Assembly (NCBI GenBank): GCA_037042915.1
Contig: CM073195.1
Location: 1,612,001-1,676,000, forward strand
Source of the DNA: Auricularia sp. M13
Taxonomy: Eukaryota; Basidiomycota; Agaricomycetes; Auriculariales; Auriculariaceae
Direction of reading: 5' to 3'
Length of the DNA stretch: 64,000 bases
A program made the translations under genes and the position numbers. The notes below the pieces were generated by a model, which searched no databases, was not told the origin of the DNA, and was given only the letters and a program-made list of their open reading frames with translations. Numbering within the stretch: position 1 is the stretch's first letter; every line of letters begins with the position of its first letter. Below are positions 1 through 9,612 of the stretch, piece by piece.

Positions 1-173
1 TGAGCTATTCGACTGCCAAAGGAAGACAGGAGCAACGTACCGACCGCGCCGTCAGGGAGGTCACGGCGACAGGCAGGGAGGGGGTTGCACGTTCCACCTC
101 CCTGGGGGACAGGAGACGCCATAGTAGCCAGCAGAGTTGCCAGGACGGTGACGGACGCGAGGGCGAAGCGCAT
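1..173 (-). CDS. small secreted protein, N-terminal exon; start codon hit by Copia (partial)
   Basis: Reading leftward from an ATG at 173-171, the frame gives a signal peptide starting MRFALASVTVLATLLATMAS, then a PVPQ processing-like site and a cysteine segment (TCNPLPAC). A GTACGT donor follows the codons for DGAV, so the gene is intron-split and continues past the left edge. Style and length match the two small secreted proteins at 7681 and 8960; function unknown. The first base of the ATG (on the minus strand) is supplied by the terminal base of the Copia 5' LTR. The original promoter now lies 5.2 kb away, beyond the 3' LTR, so the gene is probably silenced or driven from the LTR. Confidence 0.55.
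   Translation of the reverse strand, partial: MRFALASVTVLATLLATMASPVPQGGGTCNPLPACRRDLPDGAVGTLLLSSFGSRIA
168..172. repeat. 5-bp target-site duplication, left copy (GCGCA)
   Basis: GCGCA lies directly left of the 5' LTR and recurs at 5393-5397 directly right of the 3' LTR. Five bases is the usual duplication length for Copia-type integrases. Confidence 0.85.
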
Positions 174-363
174 GTTGGTGGTACCTTACTGTAGTAACGA
201 GCCATATGCGCGGCACGTGTGCGGATCGGAAGCTTTACTCCTTTGCTTTCATCCCACTCGTGCCAGGTACGCGTCGTAGTATTACTATTCCATACTTATA
301 TTAATCTACTCCTTTGCTTTCATCCCACTCGTGCCAGTTCCCTGAACCGTGCCTCAGTGCATA
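173..363 (+). repeat. Copia 5' LTR
   Basis: 191 bp, identical by eye to 5202-5392. It carries an internal direct repeat of 31 bp (236-266 and 307-337) separated by an AT-rich stretch with a TATA-like motif (about 290-305), a plausible promoter position. Confidence 0.92.
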
Positions 364-376
364 GGTTATGAGCCCC
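364..376 (+). promoter_or_regulatory. primer-binding site, complementary to tRNA-iMet anticodon arm
   Basis: GGTTATGAGCCCC starts right after the 5' LTR. Its complement GGGGCTCATAACC matches the anticodon stem-loop (CAU anticodon) of initiator Met tRNA, not the tRNA 3' end. This resembles the half-tRNA priming known for Drosophila copia. Confidence 0.6.
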
Positions 377-603
377 GTCGTGTAACGACAGGGAACTGAA
401 TAGGAGTCAAACGGCACCTCTTGATACGCCAAGCAGCGCCCGCCCAGCTCAAAGAAGCGAAGCCCGACGCGTGCAAAGGCCATCAAGCGCGCCAAGTCAC
501 CGGACACGCGCAGATCCATCGCAGATCTGTTGACGCGACCGGCCATCAACGCGGGACGTCGCCGGCCCTGAGCGCGTCACCTCTCTCTCTTCCTCGTACC
601 GCC

Positions 604-3600
604 ATGGACGCGAACTACGACAACGCCACGCGCACGAACGTGTGCCTGCTCACCGAGGCGAACTTCGCCCAATTCGAGAACGAGATGACGGCCTACCTCG
701 ATACCCGCATGCTGAGCCGATACATCGAGGCCTCGCACGGCGTTGCGCCCGCGGTCGACCCTACCAAGCCCGACACGTTCGACAAGCTGACGGCGTGGGA
801 GGACAAGCATCGCGCCGTCTGTGGGCACATCTACCGCCACCTCGACGCGTCGATTCAAGGCGAATTCCTCGAGCACTACCAGAAGAAGAATGCGTACGAG
901 TTCTGGTCCGCCCTCGAGAAACGTTTCCGCACCAAGCGCCCCGGGCAGCGATTCCAGGCGATGGGGGACGAACTCAACATCAAGATGTCCCCCGCGGACT
1001 CGCTCACCGACCTGTACTCGCGCGTCATGGAGAAATCGCGCGAGCGCAAGAGGCTTCGCCCGAGCAACTACACGCTCAAGAACTTCGACGACGAGTTTGA
1101 CGCCTGCGTCTGGATGCGTGCGCTGCCCGAGGAGTATGGTACGCTTGCCACCGCCATTCACGTCTCGAACGGAGAGAAACCGCTCGAGATGTCCGTCATC
1201 CACGCGGCCGCGCGCGTCGAGGACGACCAGCAGCTCACTCGCGGAAAGCCTGCCGCTGCCGCCATGCGCGCCCGTGCCGCCGCTGCTGTCCCGAACGCCA
1301 CCGGGGCACCGGCGCCATTCGCGCGCCCAGTCTCTATTGTCGAAGCTCTGAAGCGCCTGCACAAAGACGCTGCGCTCACCCGATGCCTCTTCTGCGACTC
1401 GCCCGACCACACCTCCGATGCCTGCAAGCGCCGCGAGGCGATCCTCAAGGCCGGAAAGGAGTCGCGCGAGGCCTTCAATCGCTCGCGCAACGAGAATCGC
1501 AAGTCTGACGACAAGAAGAACAAGGCCAACGCTGCCGACGCCGAGCCCGCCGTCACGTCCGCCGCCGTTCGTCACTTTGTCTCTGCGTCCTCCGCCGAGC
1601 TTGCCTGCGCTGCCACTACCTCACGAGCGTCCGCTGACTGGAACGCTGACACAGGCTGCTCTGCGCATATGACGCCAAACCGACGCTGGTTCCGCACGCT
1701 CCTCCCGTACCGCACGCCGATCCGCCTCGCCGACGACACAGTCATATATTCGGAGGGGGTTGGGGCTGTCGAATTCATCCCGCGTCTTAACGGCGAGGAC
1801 TGCGCGCCTGTCGTCTTCGACGATGTACTCTATGTTCCGGCACTCGGGGTGAATCTATTCTCTGTTTTTCACCTCATGACGAACCGCGACTTCGAGATAC
1901 ACGGCAAACGCGACGTTCTGAACTTCAAGCGCGACGACAAACTGTTGTTCACGGCCACCGTCACCAACAACGTCGGGTACCTCGACGGACGCTCCGTCGT
2001 GTACGAATCCGCGAACCGCGCGACTACCGCAACGCTGAACCTGGAGCTCTGGCATCGGCGCTTTGCCCACACGAACATCGACGCGATAAAGAGTATGGAA
2101 CAGCACCGCTCCGTGAAAGGCATGAGCATCAACGGGCCGCGCAAGTCGTCGCTCTGCGAGCCGTGCCTGGCCGGCAAGCTTCACCGTCACGACGTTCCAC
2201 GCGGCCCCGCGCGCCGCGCCGAGAGAAGGCTGGGGATGGTGCACGCCGACCTCAAAGGCCCGCTCAAGCGCTCTGTCCAGGGCTTCCTCTACTGGATCAT
2301 CTTCCTGGACGACCGTTCGCGCTTCCGCCGTGCCTATTTCTTGCGCAAGAAAAGCGACGCATTTGATGCTTTCGTGGACTACGTCGCGTGGGCGGAGCGG
2401 CAGACCGGCGAGAAACTACGGCTCTTCCACAACGACAAAGGCGGCGAGTTCGTGGGCAAGAAATGGGAAGCTTTCTGCAAGACGAACGGCATCGAGATCA
2501 AGCACACCGAACGCGCGGAGCCGTACCAGAACGGCGTGGCAGAGCGTGCTCACCGCGACACCATGGAGGCAGCCACGGCGATGCTCGTCGAGGCTGGGCT
2601 GCCCGCGTCTTTCTGGCCGTATGCCGTCGAAGCTTACACATACATCCACAACAGGACCTGCACGTCTGCGCTCAAGCCGGGCGAAACACCGTTCGAGATC
2701 TGGTACGGCCGCAAACCCGACGTTTCGCACTTCAGGGTATTCGGCTCCCTCGCATATACGCTCGTACCCGCGGACAAACGGAAAACCTTCGAGTCGCACT
2801 ACGCCAAAGCGACTTGCCTCGGTTATTCGGACACGAAACCCGGTTGCTGGAGGTTCTACAACGCAGAGAAACGCGTTCATTTCGAGTCTTCGCAGGCAGT
2901 CTTCGATGAGCACGCCTTCCCGGGCAACTCGCGCGCGCCCATCGATCTCCTTGCCACCGACCTGACGCCGTCCGACGTACCTGGGATACTGGACACCGGG
3001 CCCGACGATGACGACGATCCGCCAACTCGTGCCCCCGTCGTCCCCGCGCCCGCGGTTCCAGTCCCGCCTCTGGGCCAGCAGCCCATGCCGCCGCCGCCGC
3101 ACCAGCCAGCGCCGCCGCCGCCGCCGCCGTCAAGGCCGCCGCCGCCGCGCTCGCTGTCGCCGCCGCCACCGCATGCGCCGCTGCCCCACCAGCCGGAGGT
3201 TCCAGCAGCTCCCGCGCCAGCCTTGCCAGCTGAGCCCGCGGCGACGAGCGAGAGACGGTCAACGCGCAATACGCGCTTTACCGGCTCGCTCGGTGAGCCT
3301 GACCTCCGGCGCACCAAGCTGTACCCTACCTCCATGCGCGCCACGGTCGAGGACGTTGACGACGACGACGTCTTCATCGCTATGCAGACCCAGGACGTTC
3401 CTGACGATGAACTGTTCAACGACCACGCTGTCCACGCCGCCATGCGCGCCTCGACGAACGCCGCCCTTGCTGAACACGACGCCTTTGCCTACGAGGACGC
3501 ACTGGAATTCGCGTTTGACACGCGCGCAGAGCCGCAGCGCGACGAGCCTCGAACATACGCGGAAGCCATGCGGCGGCCTATGGAGCGCGATGCCTGGAGG

Positions 3601-5157
3601 GACGCCGCGCACCTCGAACTCGAAAACTTGGTCCGGATGGGTGTCGTGAAAATGGTCAAGCTGCCGGAAGGTGCGCGCGCAATCGGTTGCAAGTGGGTCT
3701 TCAAAATCAAGCGCAACGAGAACGGCGATGTCGAACGCTACAAGGCGCGCTTGGTCGCGCGCGGCGACGCTCAGCGGCCTGGCTTCGACTATGCGGAAAC
3801 GTTTTCCCCGACGCCTCGCTGGCCCGCGCTGCGCACGGTCTTCGCGCTCGCTGCGCAAGAAGGCTTGTTGCTTTGGAGTGTTGACATTACAGCTGCATAC
3901 CTCAACGGCGACCTCGACGAGACTGTGTACATGAAGTTCCCCGAGGGCTTCAAACCCGACGACCCGAGCACCGTCCTCGCGCTACTCAAATCGCTCTACG
4001 GCCTCAAGCAGGCTGGCCGCAACTGGCATATCAAGCTCGACAAGATTCTCGTCGGGATGGGATTCGTCAAGGTCGCGGCAGACAGCTCGGTATGGGTGTA
4101 CGGGCGAGACGACGAGCGCATCATCGTACCCGTGTTCGTTGACGACATGACGCTTGCAGCGAAATCGCGCGAGCGCATCGCAGCGACCATCGCCGAACTC
4201 GCCAAACACCTCGAGCTGCGCGATCTTGGGCCAACGAAGTGGCTGCTGGGCGTTGAGGTCAAGCGCGATAGCGAGCGCGGCGCAGTCGGTCTCTGTCAAC
4301 GGCAGTACCTGACCGACGTGCTGAACCGCTTCGACCTCGGCAACCTCTCTTCAGTGACCACGCCCATGGACTGCAACGCCCACTACTCGACCGAGATGGC
4401 GCCGCAAACTGACGACGAGCGTGCCGACATGTCCGGCGTCCCCTACCTGAACCTGCTCGGCGCCATCGCCTACGCCGCCGTCGCGACTCGCCCGGACTTG
4501 TCGTACTCGGTGGGTGTCCTCGCGCGCTTCCAGTCCAACCCAGGCAGAATCCACTGGACCGCGCTGAAGCACCTGGCGCGCTACGTTGCTGGCACCATCG
4601 ACTACATGCTCGTCTATGCGCCTACCCCGTCCCAGCGCCTCTACGACACTTTCTCCGACGCTGACCACGGCGGGAACGTCGACAACGGCAAATCCACAAC
4701 GGGCATGGTCGTCAAGATTGGCAGCGGCGCGGTGTCGTGGTCGAGCAAGCTGCAAAGCATCGTCGCTCTATCCACGACCGAAGCGGAGTACGTCGCCGCC
4801 TGCTCAGGCGGCCAGGAGCTTGTGTGGATGCGCAAGTTCCTTGAGCCGCTGGGGTACACGCTCGACGCACCGCCGCGCCTCTTCGTCGACAACCTGTCCG
4901 CCGTCCAAGTCGCGCGCAACCCTCAACATCATGGCCGAATGAAACACCTCGACCTCCGCTTCCACTGGCTGCGCGAGATGGTCGAGCGCGGCCTGCTCGA
5001 GGTGGCGCACATTGGCACCGACCAGATGCCCGCGGATATCCTCACGAAGGCGCTGCCGCGCCAGAAACTCGACGCCGCGCGCAAAATGCTTGGGCTCGCG
5101 CGCTCCTTCGAAGAATTTGTTCCTCATCGCTCTTTATTCGCTACCTTATTGGATTAA
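604..5157 (+). CDS. Copia gag-pol polyprotein
   Basis: The 1,517-aa frame has no stops or frameshifts; ATG 604 in a good context (GCCATGG) is chosen although the frame is open back to 421. Order of domains: gag (about 1-230) with a CX2CX4HX4C zinc knuckle (C-LF-C...H...C, about 261); aspartic protease DTGCSAHMT (about 348); GAG-pre-integrase H-H-C-C finger (about 480-530); integrase core with D in HADLKGP, D in HNDKGGEF and E in NGVAERAH; a proline-rich linker (about 820-865); reverse transcriptase with FVDD (about 1177) in place of the common YVDD; RNase H with SDAD, STTEAEYVA, VDNLSA and MPADILTK. All catalytic residues are present, so it looks competent. Gag and Pol are in one frame, so any gag excess must come from processing or splicing. 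Confidence 0.95.
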   Translation: MDANYDNATRTNVCLLTEANFAQFENEMTAYLDTRMLSRYIEASHGVAPAVDPTKPDTFDKLTAWEDKHRAVCGHIYRHLDASIQGEFLEHYQKKNAYEFWSALEKRFRTKRPGQRFQAMGDELNIKMSPADSLTDLYSRVMEKSRERKRLRPSNYTLKNFDDEFDACVWMRALPEEYGTLATAIHVSNGEKPLEMSVIHAAARVEDDQQLTRGKPAAAAMRARAAAAVPNATGAPAPFARPVSIVEALKRLHKDAALTRCLFCDSPDHTSDACKRREAILKAGKESREAFNRSRNENRKSDDKKNKANAADAEPAVTSAAVRHFVSASSAELACAATTSRASADWNADTGCSAHMTPNRRWFRTLLPYRTPIRLADDTVIYSEGVGAVEFIPRLNGEDCAPVVFDDVLYVPALGVNLFSVFHLMTNRDFEIHGKRDVLNFKRDDKLLFTATVTNNVGYLDGRSVVYESANRATTATLNLELWHRRFAHTNIDAIKSMEQHRSVKGMSINGPRKSSLCEPCLAGKLHRHDVPRGPARRAERRLGMVHADLKGPLKRSVQGFLYWIIFLDDRSRFRRAYFLRKKSDAFDAFVDYVAWAERQTGEKLRLFHNDKGGEFVGKKWEAFCKTNGIEIKHTERAEPYQNGVAERAHRDTMEAATAMLVEAGLPASFWPYAVEAYTYIHNRTCTSALKPGETPFEIWYGRKPDVSHFRVFGSLAYTLVPADKRKTFESHYAKATCLGYSDTKPGCWRFYNAEKRVHFESSQAVFDEHAFPGNSRAPIDLLATDLTPSDVPGILDTGPDDDDDPPTRAPVVPAPAVPVPPLGQQPMPPPPHQPAPPPPPPSRPPPPRSLSPPPPHAPLPHQPEVPAAPAPALPAEPAATSERRSTRNTRFTGSLGEPDLRRTKLYPTSMRATVEDVDDDDVFIAMQTQDVPDDELFNDHAVHAAMRASTNAALAEHDAFAYEDALEFAFDTRAEPQRDEPRTYAEAMRRPMERDAWRDAAHLELENLVRMGVVKMVKLPEGARAIGCKWVFKIKRNENGDVERYKARLVARGDAQRPGFDYAETFSPTPRWPALRTVFALAAQEGLLLWSVDITAAYLNGDLDETVYMKFPEGFKPDDPSTVLALLKSLYGLKQAGRNWHIKLDKILVGMGFVKVAADSSVWVYGRDDERIIVPVFVDDMTLAAKSRERIAATIAELAKHLELRDLGPTKWLLGVEVKRDSERGAVGLCQRQYLTDVLNRFDLGNLSSVTTPMDCNAHYSTEMAPQTDDERADMSGVPYLNLLGAIAYAAVATRPDLSYSVGVLARFQSNPGRIHWTALKHLARYVAGTIDYMLVYAPTPSQRLYDTFSDADHGGNVDNGKSTTGMVVKIGSGAVSWSSKLQSIVALSTTEAEYVAACSGGQELVWMRKFLEPLGYTLDAPPRLFVDNLSAVQVARNPQHHGRMKHLDLRFHWLREMVERGLLEVAHIGTDQMPADILTKALPRQKLDAARKMLGLARSFEEFVPHRSLFATLLD

Positions 5158-5192
5158 CGAGTATGTCTGTTTTATTTCCCATGTGCCTCGTT

Positions 5193-5201
5193 AGGGGGGT
5201 G
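5193..5201 (+). promoter_or_regulatory. polypurine tract
   Basis: AGGGGGGTG abuts the 3' LTR at the place where plus-strand synthesis is primed. Confidence 0.6.
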
Positions 5202-5392
5202 TGTTGGTGGTACCTTACTGTAGTAACGAGCCATATGCGCGGCACGTGTGCGGATCGGAAGCTTTACTCCTTTGCTTTCATCCCACTCGTGCCAGGTACG
5301 CGTCGTAGTATTACTATTCCATACTTATATTAATCTACTCCTTTGCTTTCATCCCACTCGTGCCAGTTCCCTGAACCGTGCCTCAGTGCATA
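5202..5392 (+). repeat. Copia 3' LTR
   Basis: 191 bp, identical by eye to the 5' LTR, including the duplicated 31-bp internal repeat. Confidence 0.92.
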
Positions 5393-5397
5393 GCGCA
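5393..5397. repeat. 5-bp target-site duplication, right copy (GCGCA)
   Basis: Matches 168-172. Joining base 172 to base 5398 rebuilds an uninterrupted ATG and 5' UTR for the leftward small-protein gene. Confidence 0.85.
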
Positions 5398-5471
5398 TTG
5401 ATGTGGAGTGCGATTGAGTGATTGAGAGCAATGTGCTGAGCGTGTCAAACCATGAGAGATGGCATTTTATA
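5398..5471 (-). promoter_or_regulatory. displaced 5' UTR and TATA box of the split secreted-protein gene
   Basis: On the minus strand TATAAAAT occurs at 5471-5464, about 66 bp before the pre-insertion ATG (5398 joined to 172-171). TATA boxes stand 50-65 bp before the ATG in the two sister genes as well, which supports this as the original promoter. Confidence 0.55.
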
Positions 5472-7500
5472 CAGGTAGCTCTCCTGGAAAAGAAGACCGG
5501 CATTTAGGATGCAATGATCGCTCCACCGACGCATGACCTGGAGTGAAGTGTGTTTAGAGATCTACGGGGCGTCGGCGTCCGTCGAGCGTTAGAAGGAGGT
5601 AAGGAATCAATCCTAGACGTAATGGCCGCCTGCAGCGCAAGGATAGGGCTTTCAGCAGTCTCGCAATGGATGCGGGTCGACGCCGATAAAACAAGTGTTG
5701 TACAAAGTCATCCCAGCGCCCTGTACAGGTAAAAACGCCAGGGAGTGAGATAGCATGCCAATGAGGCATTATGCGGGTGAGCACCGAGTGTGTGGACGAA
5801 TTCGAGGTGTGTTTGTTGATGTAGCGCGATAAGAGTTGTAGGAGGTGACCTGATTCAGTTCCAAATCTAGATATGAACTCATTCGGTGTCAGAAGAGGCC
5901 GGAGGAACCCTAGACGAGTGGGAAACGCGCTATCCTGATAGCTCGAATGTAAATTCCGTGGGCGGTCCGGCGATATCTACTCATCCTCACAAGATGTGGA
6001 GCCTCGAACGATTCGGCAGTGCTCCACCACAGTATTGCACGGTATCGAGGCTACAATCGGAGATCCAGCCTGGGAGTGGCAGGTTCTCGCACCACAGCCG
6101 GCCAAGCAGCCGGCTTTCGAGACAGGATGTGCAGACTTAGAGACGAACACATATCCGGAGAGCCACTTTCAGTCCACGCCGTTGTGCGCTACCTTTGAGC
6201 CCCCAGAACTTCATGCAACGCAGCGAGGAAGTCGACGCGTGGACGCGGTGAGAGGACGTATGAGTCGGAGGCCGGTCCGTCCATTCCAACTCCGCCTCGG
6301 ACATGCTTTACAACCTGCACCTGCTTGGGGAGCGCGCGGCGCAGCTTTTTTCAGGCAACCGTCTGTTTATTGAAGCTTATTCTCGCTCTATTGCAACAGT
6401 TCATCTGGAACTTGCACCCGCAACGTCACTGTTGACGCCCTCTCGACCTCGATGCATAGACTACGCGATACATTCAAAGGTATCCGAATTCCGAAAGAGG
6501 AAGCCCAACGCTCTGCCACGAAGAGAAAGGTGTCTCCGAGTAATCCGGTATCGACAGCAGCGACGGTCTATTTCGTACAATCGGGATATGATCATGGACA
6601 GACATTGAGAGCCAACTGAGCAGTGGTAGCAGTCTACGTGTGTTGGAACGGCACCGCAGACGACATATTGGTCCTGCGGTGCATCGGTTCTGGTGGATGA
6701 TATCGCCGGCAATGATGCTACGATGTCGTATGACCGGATATGCATGAACGATGCTCTAGCAATGACGATACAGAGCATCGGAAGAAACGTAGACCCTTGA
6801 ATATCCCTGGGCGATATCGTTTAGAGAACCTAGTAGAGACTTGAAATTGATCCAGGGCTCATCGCACGAGCTTCATTCAATATGCCAGGAACAATGCTAT
6901 TCCTGATCCTGATCAACGGAATTGCTAGAAGAAAATTCAATACAGTTGGCATACGCTCGCTCCACCGATGTGGCGTTCACGTTGGATGAAAGAGAAGGCG
7001 GCCGTGTCTGCAGAGTTTGCTTCGGAACCTATTCGGAACAACACTAGTTGCCTTTCTGGGAGAGGAGAACAAGAACCAGGGATTGGATCTCCACACACCG
7101 GCCAGAATAGTTCTGCTTTCCCACGAACAAATTCTCTTCTAATTGAAGCCGAGTAAGTGCGCTCCGTGTTCCGCGTTACGCGGGATACTGTGCCGAGAAG
7201 AAGCCTACACTGGCTGCAATCCATGTTGTTAACTCCGTTTTAGCATTCTAGGCATGCTCCACGGCCACCTCAGATGGAAAGTTGTTCAGTCGTTGAGGTC
7301 ATTGGCTGCTTGAGTGCCTCAGTGGTTAGGAAGCTTCAGGCTTCGCTGAGCCTAGAGCATGGTGACCTATCCCAAAGACACTGAAACTGGTTTTCTGAAG
7401 AGAGAGTATATTGCTATGTCATAAAATCTGGCCTCTTTCCTGTATATGGAGAACAAGACGTGTCCGCAGTCTCTACGCGTTAGTAGGGCAACATTCCTCC
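5472..7500. other. intergenic region, no convincing gene
   Basis: Only short open frames with no recognisable domain or signal peptide. It may include 3' exons or UTR of the leftward small-protein gene that starts at 7681. Confidence 0.5.
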
Positions 7501-7565
7501 CGTTTCAGGCCTAGAGTGAAGAAATTCAGCTACACAAGCGCCAACAATCAAGCACATGCTCACAT

Positions 7566-7681
7566 TTGCAGCACACGTCATCACGAGCGCAGGCCTGGGG
7601 TGCAGGTGCTGCGAATACGAGGTTCCCTGCGCCAGTGAGCGAGAGGACGATGAGAACGGTCACAGTGATGATGATGCGCAT
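7566..7681 (-). CDS. small secreted cysteine-rich protein, exon 1
   Basis: ATG at 7681 (minus) opens a signal peptide, MRIIITVTVLIVLSLTGAG, followed by an AAPAPQACARDDVCCKC segment. That resembles AAPIPQICARE...GCCKC of the gene at 8960, so the two are likely diverged paralogues. A GTGAGC donor follows the CKC codons at about 7566; I could not define the next exon, so the gene may be longer or decayed. A minus-strand TATATAA at 7737-7731 lies 50 bp upstream. Confidence 0.5.
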
Positions 7682-7730
7682 TCTTGACGGACTCAGAGTA
7701 CAATAGCCATCTTGTGGCGGTCCCTTGGGT

Positions 7731-7737
7731 TTATATA
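7731..7737 (-). promoter_or_regulatory. TATA box of small secreted-protein gene
   Basis: TATATAA on the minus strand, 50 bp before the ATG at 7681. Confidence 0.5.
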
Positions 7738-8894
7738 CAGTGCCAGTACTCTTTCATTCCGACGGCGCTTGGCTCCGCGGCGGGCGACTCATGTTAGTCT
7801 CCGTGATGCGAAGATGTAGAACCTGCTTACAAGCTCTGCTCCGTTGTTAGATGCCACGCAAGCGGCATCTTATGTCCGAAGGCCGGACGATCAACTCAAC
7901 AAGTGAACTATAGATTGGCGCAGAAGGGAGGGCTGATGATTCTGCGCGCTGTGGCCGGCGTTTGGCGCGTGGGAACTAAGGAAAGATCTGTTGTTTCATC
8001 CCATGATCATGCGTAAATTGTCCATGTCCTTGCTCGTCTCGTCTCTTTCTTTATCCAGCTACTGCAAGCTGTTCTCTATAAGGGCAAGACGATGAAAGTG
8101 CGGCACTCGGCGGCACCACGCAAGTCAAACTTGACGGTCACGGCCTGCCTCGGCGCTTCCAACGATCCCGTGGCGTCAGCTATTGATAGATCACCTCAAC
8201 AGAGCATTTCGCAACGCTCAGAAGCTTAGGTTCTGAGCGCTCGGGGTTAAGAGCTTGCCAATACACGGGCATGAGGTCGCGCAGCAGCACGGAGCCGAGA
8301 CATCCTTGGATGAGGTGGGTACAAAGTTCCAATATGAGGGTGACTCCATGGCGCTCGTGCTGCCCATGCACCAACTGGTACTTTACCTTTACCTATGCAC
8401 GGGTCGTCGCATGCGGGATGAGCAGGATCACTGCTTTATAAATATATCTGCATTTGACACGTGCCCATCACATTAACTGACAAGTCACCTTCCAAAAGCG
8501 ATCAGAAGTGCCATCCGGAGCACTCGAGAAGGACGACTTTCGACTGCGATCTACATGCAAATTTCCTTGTCAGCATTCCCCGTCTTTGTCAGAGCCACAG
8601 CAGTCCTTAGAGACACCGAGAGAAAAATACAGAAGTTCATTCGTGGATGTTCACAGATCCATACATGGCATTCGTGCGCCGGACTGGGGCTTGTGTCACT
8701 TGTGCCACAGTCCGGAGTGTGCCAGTGGCAGTGCGCACATCGCGAGCCGCCTCGATGCCTGGACAAGACCGACCTCCTATGATTTGTCCTTCGCGGGCGA
8801 CGAGATAATCCGGAATCATTACTGCGGATTCCTTCGGCGGCAATGGTGCCTGACTCGGGGCATTCAGCGCGTGATGGGATCATTGCGAGAGCAA

Positions 8895-8902
8895 GATATA
8901 AG
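8895..8902 (+). promoter_or_regulatory. TATA box of small secreted-protein gene
   Basis: GATATAAG about 60 bp upstream of ATG 8960. Confidence 0.5.
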
Positions 8903-8959
8903 CGGGGTCCCCACCTGTGATAACTACCCCTTCTTCTCGGTTCATGCTACACCGTCGTA

Positions 8960-9420
8960 ATGCGCTTTGAATTCACGGCCGTCCTCCTCTCGTTAGTTTT
9001 GGTGGCTCTGGTCGCCGACGCTGCTCCTATCCCACAAATATGCGCGCGCGAGGGCGTTGGGCCCCGACCGAACGACCCACCTGGCTGCTGCAAATGCGGC
9101 AATGTCATCGGGGAAGGCGGAAGCATCGCGAGTGGAAGCTTTGGAACTGGTGAGTGCGAGTCCGCAGCGTGCTCAGGCGATAAGCTCACTCGCCGCAGCT
9201 GCTGGATGACGGACGGACAAATCATATCGCTCGTTTTGAGAAGGCTTGCATTCCAGGCCGCAAGTACCACTGCCCTTGTGCTATCCAGCCTCCTACGTTT
9301 GCGGCCTGTGCCATTACTGTCCTTTCTCTAGGAAGTATCCATGTCCCATTCGTTGTATTGGTGGCGGAGCCTTCGGACCTCCCAATGCTGCTTCTGGCGC
9401 GCCCACCGCAGCTTCAACTT
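8960..9420 (+). CDS. small secreted cysteine-rich protein
   Basis: ATG 8960 begins MRFEFTAVLLSLVLVALVADA, a clear signal peptide, then APIPQICARE and a PPGCCKCGN cysteine motif shared with the leftward gene at 7681. A good donor (GTGAGT at 9150) follows the SFGT codons. Downstream a different frame encodes a second cysteine-rich stretch with CIPGRKYHCPC, indicating an exon after about 9185, but no acceptor gives both a normal intron length and an open frame, so the 3' structure is uncertain. No family recognised; secretion and cysteine pairs suggest an extracellular, disulphide-stabilised protein. Confidence 0.55.
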
Positions 9421-9612
9421 AACCTCTAGCGGGTTTCATATATTCAAAATAGAGTGTCTGGGGTTCGGTGTCGATGTAACCACTGTGAAATCCACGGTCG
9501 AATTTGCCGCTAAATCCGTTTTGTGATTGCCGTCTGAGCGTCAAACACAGCTCTTAGGCTTCTCCCGTGACGCCGAACGCCTTGCCTCTGCACACGTTTT
9601 TCTGCTTTGCAC

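Larger units (their letters stand above)
173..5392 (+). mobile_element. intact Ty1/Copia LTR retrotransposon
   Basis: The element is 5,220 bp, with two 191-bp LTRs (173-363 and 5202-5392) that I read as identical, a primer-binding site, one uninterrupted gag-pol frame, a polypurine tract and a GCGCA target duplication. The domain order protease, integrase, reverse transcriptase, RNase H is diagnostic of Ty1/Copia (Pseudoviridae). Identical LTRs and an undamaged frame argue for a very recent insertion. It sits exactly in the start codon of a small secreted-protein gene. LTR ends read TGTTG...GCATA when the target duplication is used as the guide, rather than the usual TG...CA. Confidence 0.95.

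Noticed and set aside
577-1575. 332-aa minus-strand frame inside Copia gag
   Set aside because: Shadow of the GC-rich gag-pol frame; no domain of its own, and the sense strand carries the zinc knuckle.
8508-8960. 150-aa plus-strand frame
   Set aside because: Covers the promoter and TATA box of the secreted-protein gene at 8960; no motif.
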